Below, one piece after another: positions 61,897 to 64,000 of a stretch of DNA of 64,000 nucleotides. This DNA is from CAWEWH01 sp963812775. GTDB lineage: Bacteria > Pseudomonadota > Alphaproteobacteria > Rhizobiales > Beijerinckiaceae. The position numbers were made by a program, and so were the translations under genes. Each line of letters opens with the position of its first letter. Position 1 is the first letter of the stretch. The notes under the pieces were generated by a model. That model saw only the letters and a program-made list of their open reading frames with translations. It was not told the origin of the DNA and searched no databases. The DNA lies in the NCBI GenBank assembly GCA_963812775.1, contig CAWEWH010000007.1, forward strand, positions 124,001 to 188,000. Reading direction: 5' to 3'.

Positions 61897-62601
61897 CTAG
61901 ATCCCCATATAGGCCTTGCGGATCTCGTCACTGGCGGCGAGATCGCGTGCCGGCCCGCTCATCTTGATGCGGCCGACCTCGATGAGATAGGCGCGATCCG
62001 CGACCTTGAGCACCTGGCTGACATTCTGCTCGACGATGAGCACCGTGTAGCCCTCCGAGCGGATGCGGCGCACCAGATCGAACACCTGCTGCACGACGAC
62101 CGGCGCCAAGCCCATGGACGGCTCGTCGAGGAGCACGAGCTTGGGGCCGCTCATCAGCGCCCGCCCGATAGCGCACATCTGCTGCTCGCCACCCGACAGC
62201 GTGCCGGCGAGCTGTGCCCGGCGCTCCTTGAGCCGCGGGAAGAGCCCGTAGACATAGTCGAGCCGCTCGCGAAAGCGGCTGCGCGCCTCCGGGATGAAGG
62301 CGCCCATCTTGAGGTTGTCCTCGACGCTGAGCCTGGGAAACAGCCGACGGCCTTCCGCCACATGCGCGATGCCGGTCTCGATGATCTTGTGCGGCGGAAT
62401 GGCACGCAGCGACGTGCCCTGCATGGCCATGGTGCCGGCCGCTGCCGGTAACAGTCCGGAGATGACGCGCAGGAGCGTCGTCTTGCCGGCACCGTTGGCG
62501 CCAACCACCGCCACCGCCTCGCCGGCTTCCACCTTCATCGAGACGCCGAACAGCGCCTGAAAGGCGCCGTAGGCCGCGTCGATGTTGTCGAGCTCCAGCA
62601 A
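61897..62601 (-). CDS. livF: Liv-type ABC transporter ATPase (LivF), TTG start
   Basis: ATPase of 234 aa. The best start is a TTG at 62601 (MLELDNIDAAYGAFQALFGV), preceded by a perfect AGGAGG at 6-7 bases spacing; the next ATG would remove the first strand. Walker A GANGAGKTT at residues 34-42, ISGLLPAAAGTMAMQGTSL, IAHVAEGRRLFPRLSVEDNL, signature LSGGEQQMCAIGRALMSGPK, Walker B LVLLDEPSMGLAPVVVQQVF. It ends at a TAG (61897-61899) touching the livH start. Rare TTG initiation may limit its synthesis. Confidence 0.92.
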   Translation of the reverse strand: MLELDNIDAAYGAFQALFGVSMKVEAGEAVAVVGANGAGKTTLLRVISGLLPAAAGTMAMQGTSLRAIPPHKIIETGIAHVAEGRRLFPRLSVEDNLKMGAFIPEARSRFRERLDYVYGLFPRLKERRAQLAGTLSGGEQQMCAIGRALMSGPKLVLLDEPSMGLAPVVVQQVFDLVRRIRSEGYTVLIVEQNVSQVLKVADRAYLIEVGRIKMSGPARDLAASDEIRKAYMGI

Positions 62602-62611
62602 ACCGCGCCTC

Positions 62612-63346
62612 CTATGCCACCGCTTCCGTGCCGAGATAGACTTCGATCACCCGTCGATCGGCTTGCGCTTCGGCCGGTTTGCCCGTGAAGATCACCTCGC
62701 CATGGTCGAGCACCACGACGCGATCGACCACCCGCATGAGCACGCCCATGATGTGCTCGACCCACACGATGGTGATGCCTTTCTCGCGCCGAATGTTCTC
62801 CAGCATGTCGGCGGCAAGCTCCATCTCGGCATGATCGAGGCCGTTGAGGCTCTCGTCGGCGAGGAGCAGGCGCGGCTGCGTGGCGAGCGCCCGCGCCAGT
62901 TCGAGCTTCTTGAGCGCCGCGGCACCAAGCCCGTCGGTGGTGATACGCGCGTCGGTCGGCAGGCCGACGAGGGCCAGCGCCTCCTCGGCCTGGCGCCAGC
63001 AATCGACGCGGCTGACGCGGCCGTCCTGGCCGAAGAAGGCCGACAGCGCCACGTTCTCGACGAGGGTGAGGTTACGAAACGGTCGCGGGATCTGGAACGT
63101 GCGCCCGATACCCTTGTGGCACACCTGATTGGCGAGGAGCTCGGCGATCTCTTCGCCGAGGAAGCGGACGCTGCCTGCCGACGGCGAATAAAGCCCGGCG
63201 ATGCAGTTGAACAGCGTGCTCTTGCCCGATCCGTTCGGTCCGATGAGACCGAGGATCTCGCCCTCGTGGACATCGAAGGAGACGTTGTTGGCGGCGACAA
63301 GTGCGCCAAACCGCTTCGTCAGTCCCGAGACGTTGAGCATCGCCAT
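62612..63346 (-). CDS. livG: Liv-type ABC transporter ATPase (LivG)
   Basis: ATPase of 244 aa. Start taken at 63346 (MAMLNVSGLTKRFGALVAAN), with GGAAG upstream; a longer upstream frame to 63436 lacks homology. Walker A LIGPNGSGKSTLFNCIAGLY, IGRTFQIPRPFRNLTLVENV (Q-loop), LGAAALKKLELARALATQPR (signature region), LLLADESLNGLDHAEMELAA (Walker B with LADES in place of the usual LDEP), VWVEHIMGVLMRVVDRVVVL. The Pro-to-Ser change in Walker B is a minor oddity seen in some LivG subgroups. livF starts 10 bp downstream. Confidence 0.92.
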   Translation of the reverse strand: MAMLNVSGLTKRFGALVAANNVSFDVHEGEILGLIGPNGSGKSTLFNCIAGLYSPSAGSVRFLGEEIAELLANQVCHKGIGRTFQIPRPFRNLTLVENVALSAFFGQDGRVSRVDCWRQAEEALALVGLPTDARITTDGLGAAALKKLELARALATQPRLLLADESLNGLDHAEMELAADMLENIRREKGITIVWVEHIMGVLMRVVDRVVVLDHGEVIFTGKPAEAQADRRVIEVYLGTEAVA

Positions 63347-63432
63347 CGGCAGGCTTCCGTCACCCTGGGTCGAGGACGCGTCGCGCGCCAATGGAGGAGG
63401 CGGGCGACGCAGGGCGCCGCCCGGCTCGGCGA

Positions 63433-64000
63433 TCAACGGGCGTAGGCGTGCCCCTTCGGCAGCGGCAGCACCGCGTCGATGGTCTTGATGGACGAGGGCC
63501 AGGCGATCTTCGTCTCACCCTTGACGTATTGCATGACCACCGGCGACGAGCGCTCGTTCTGTCCGGCCATGAGGTGACCGGGCGGATTGAACTTCACGCC
63601 GTAGCCCTGGATCGTCCCGCCCTCCGGGATGTCGGTCTCGAGAGACGCCTTGCGCAGCGCCTCGGGATCGAAGCCGCCGTGCTTCTTGATGGCGCGCGGC
63701 AGCACATCGGTGAGGAAGATCCAGGTCTGGTTGAAGCCCATGGAGACGTGCGGTGGCACCTCGGTGGCGCCGGTCTCCTTCTTGTAGCGCTTCACCATCT
63801 CGGCCGTGAGGTCGCCGATGCCGGGCTTCAGGGTTTTGGCATCGAGGAGCTGCGCGGCAACCGGGTCGACGTTGTAGAACAAGTTCACGTCGTCTCCGAA
63901 CGTCTCGATCAGCTTGTCGATCTGGCCGTAGCCCGCCCCGTGTCCGATGAGCGCGTCGAATTTCAGGCCGGCTTCCTTGGCTTGCCGGAGGAACAGCGTG
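63433..64000 (-). CDS. Liv-type ABC substrate-binding protein, C-terminal part (runs off the window edge)
   Basis: C-terminal 188 residues of a periplasmic binding protein; the frame is open to the right edge. It reads TLFLRQAKEAGLKFDALIGH near the edge, then YGQIDKLIETFGDDVNLFYN, HVSMGFNQTWIFLTDVLPRA, TIQGYGVKFNPPGHLMAGQN and MQYVKGETKIAWPSSIKTID, ending KGHAYAR. This is the amino-acid/aromatic-acid-binding class used with LivHMGF. It stops 86 bp before livG, so this is presumably the first gene of the long operon. The ligand is not identifiable here. Confidence 0.88.
   Translation of the reverse strand, partial: TLFLRQAKEAGLKFDALIGHGAGYGQIDKLIETFGDDVNLFYNVDPVAAQLLDAKTLKPGIGDLTAEMVKRYKKETGATEVPPHVSMGFNQTWIFLTDVLPRAIKKHGGFDPEALRKASLETDIPEGGTIQGYGVKFNPPGHLMAGQNERSSPVVMQYVKGETKIAWPSSIKTIDAVLPLPKGHAYAR

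Overview
The window is GC-rich chromosomal DNA from an alphaproteobacterium, most likely Hyphomicrobiales (Rhizobiales) near Bradyrhizobium/Rhodopseudomonas/Xanthobacteraceae. The reasons are the codon bias, the number of high-affinity ABC uptake systems, CoA-thioester catabolism genes, an Flp pilin, and two copies of a two-hairpin intergenic repeat (9428-9514, 37681-37766) of a type I recall as common in that group. No rRNA, tRNA, CRISPR array, prophage or insertion sequence was seen. The window opens inside malate synthase G and ends inside an ABC binding protein.

Layout. 0.6-3.3 kb: acyl-CoA synthetase and acyl-CoA dehydrogenase. 3.3-8.2 kb: a binding protein followed by the four-gene ABC/beta-propeller module that usually accompanies PQQ-dependent alcohol dehydrogenases. 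8.2-11.2 kb: ogt, gpt and an SsuBC-like permease/ATPase pair. 11.4-16.6 kb: creatininase-type amidohydrolase with a small upstream ORF, cytosine-deaminase-like amidohydrolase, MATE and MFS exporters. 16.9-22.4 kb: oppABCDF. 22.5-32.3 kb: an aromatic-type gene island with an ammonia-lyase, a two-component flavin monooxygenase, an IclR regulator and a divergent branched-chain-type (Liv) transporter. 32.3-35.5 kb: sugar-type ABC transporter without its ATPase. 35.8-40.5 kb: luciferase-like oxidoreductase, acetoacetate-decarboxylase-like protein, Flp pilin, ClpS remnant, free ClpX zinc finger, GDPD. 40.5-49.9 kb: a Liv operon with an embedded fadD and three tandem binding-protein paralogues. 50.2-53.8 kb: biotin-dependent acyl-CoA carboxylase. 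53.9-64.0 kb: a long minus-strand operon running from a Liv transporter through a CnbZ-like deaminase, purU, acyl-CoA dehydrogenase, enoyl-CoA hydratase and acyl-CoA ligase to a GST.

The common theme is import of small carboxylic or aromatic acids by ABC systems, activation to CoA thioesters and beta-oxidation-like breakdown. The most interesting unit is the 22.5-32.3 kb island. Its two divergent promoter regions carry an identical 15-bp palindrome (GTTCGATAATCGAAC), each accompanied by a degenerate copy at the same 19-bp spacing. This points to one IclR-controlled regulon joining the ammonia-lyase/monooxygenase genes to the transporter.

A major caveat is frameshifts. Single ones interrupt genes at about 4253, 17704, 21830, 50392, 57205 and 58657, and they are dense between about 22.9 and 30.8 kb. 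The damaged proteins can be read through in neighbouring frames with conserved motifs intact and lengths restored, so I think sequencing or assembly error is more likely than true decay, but the sequence alone cannot decide.
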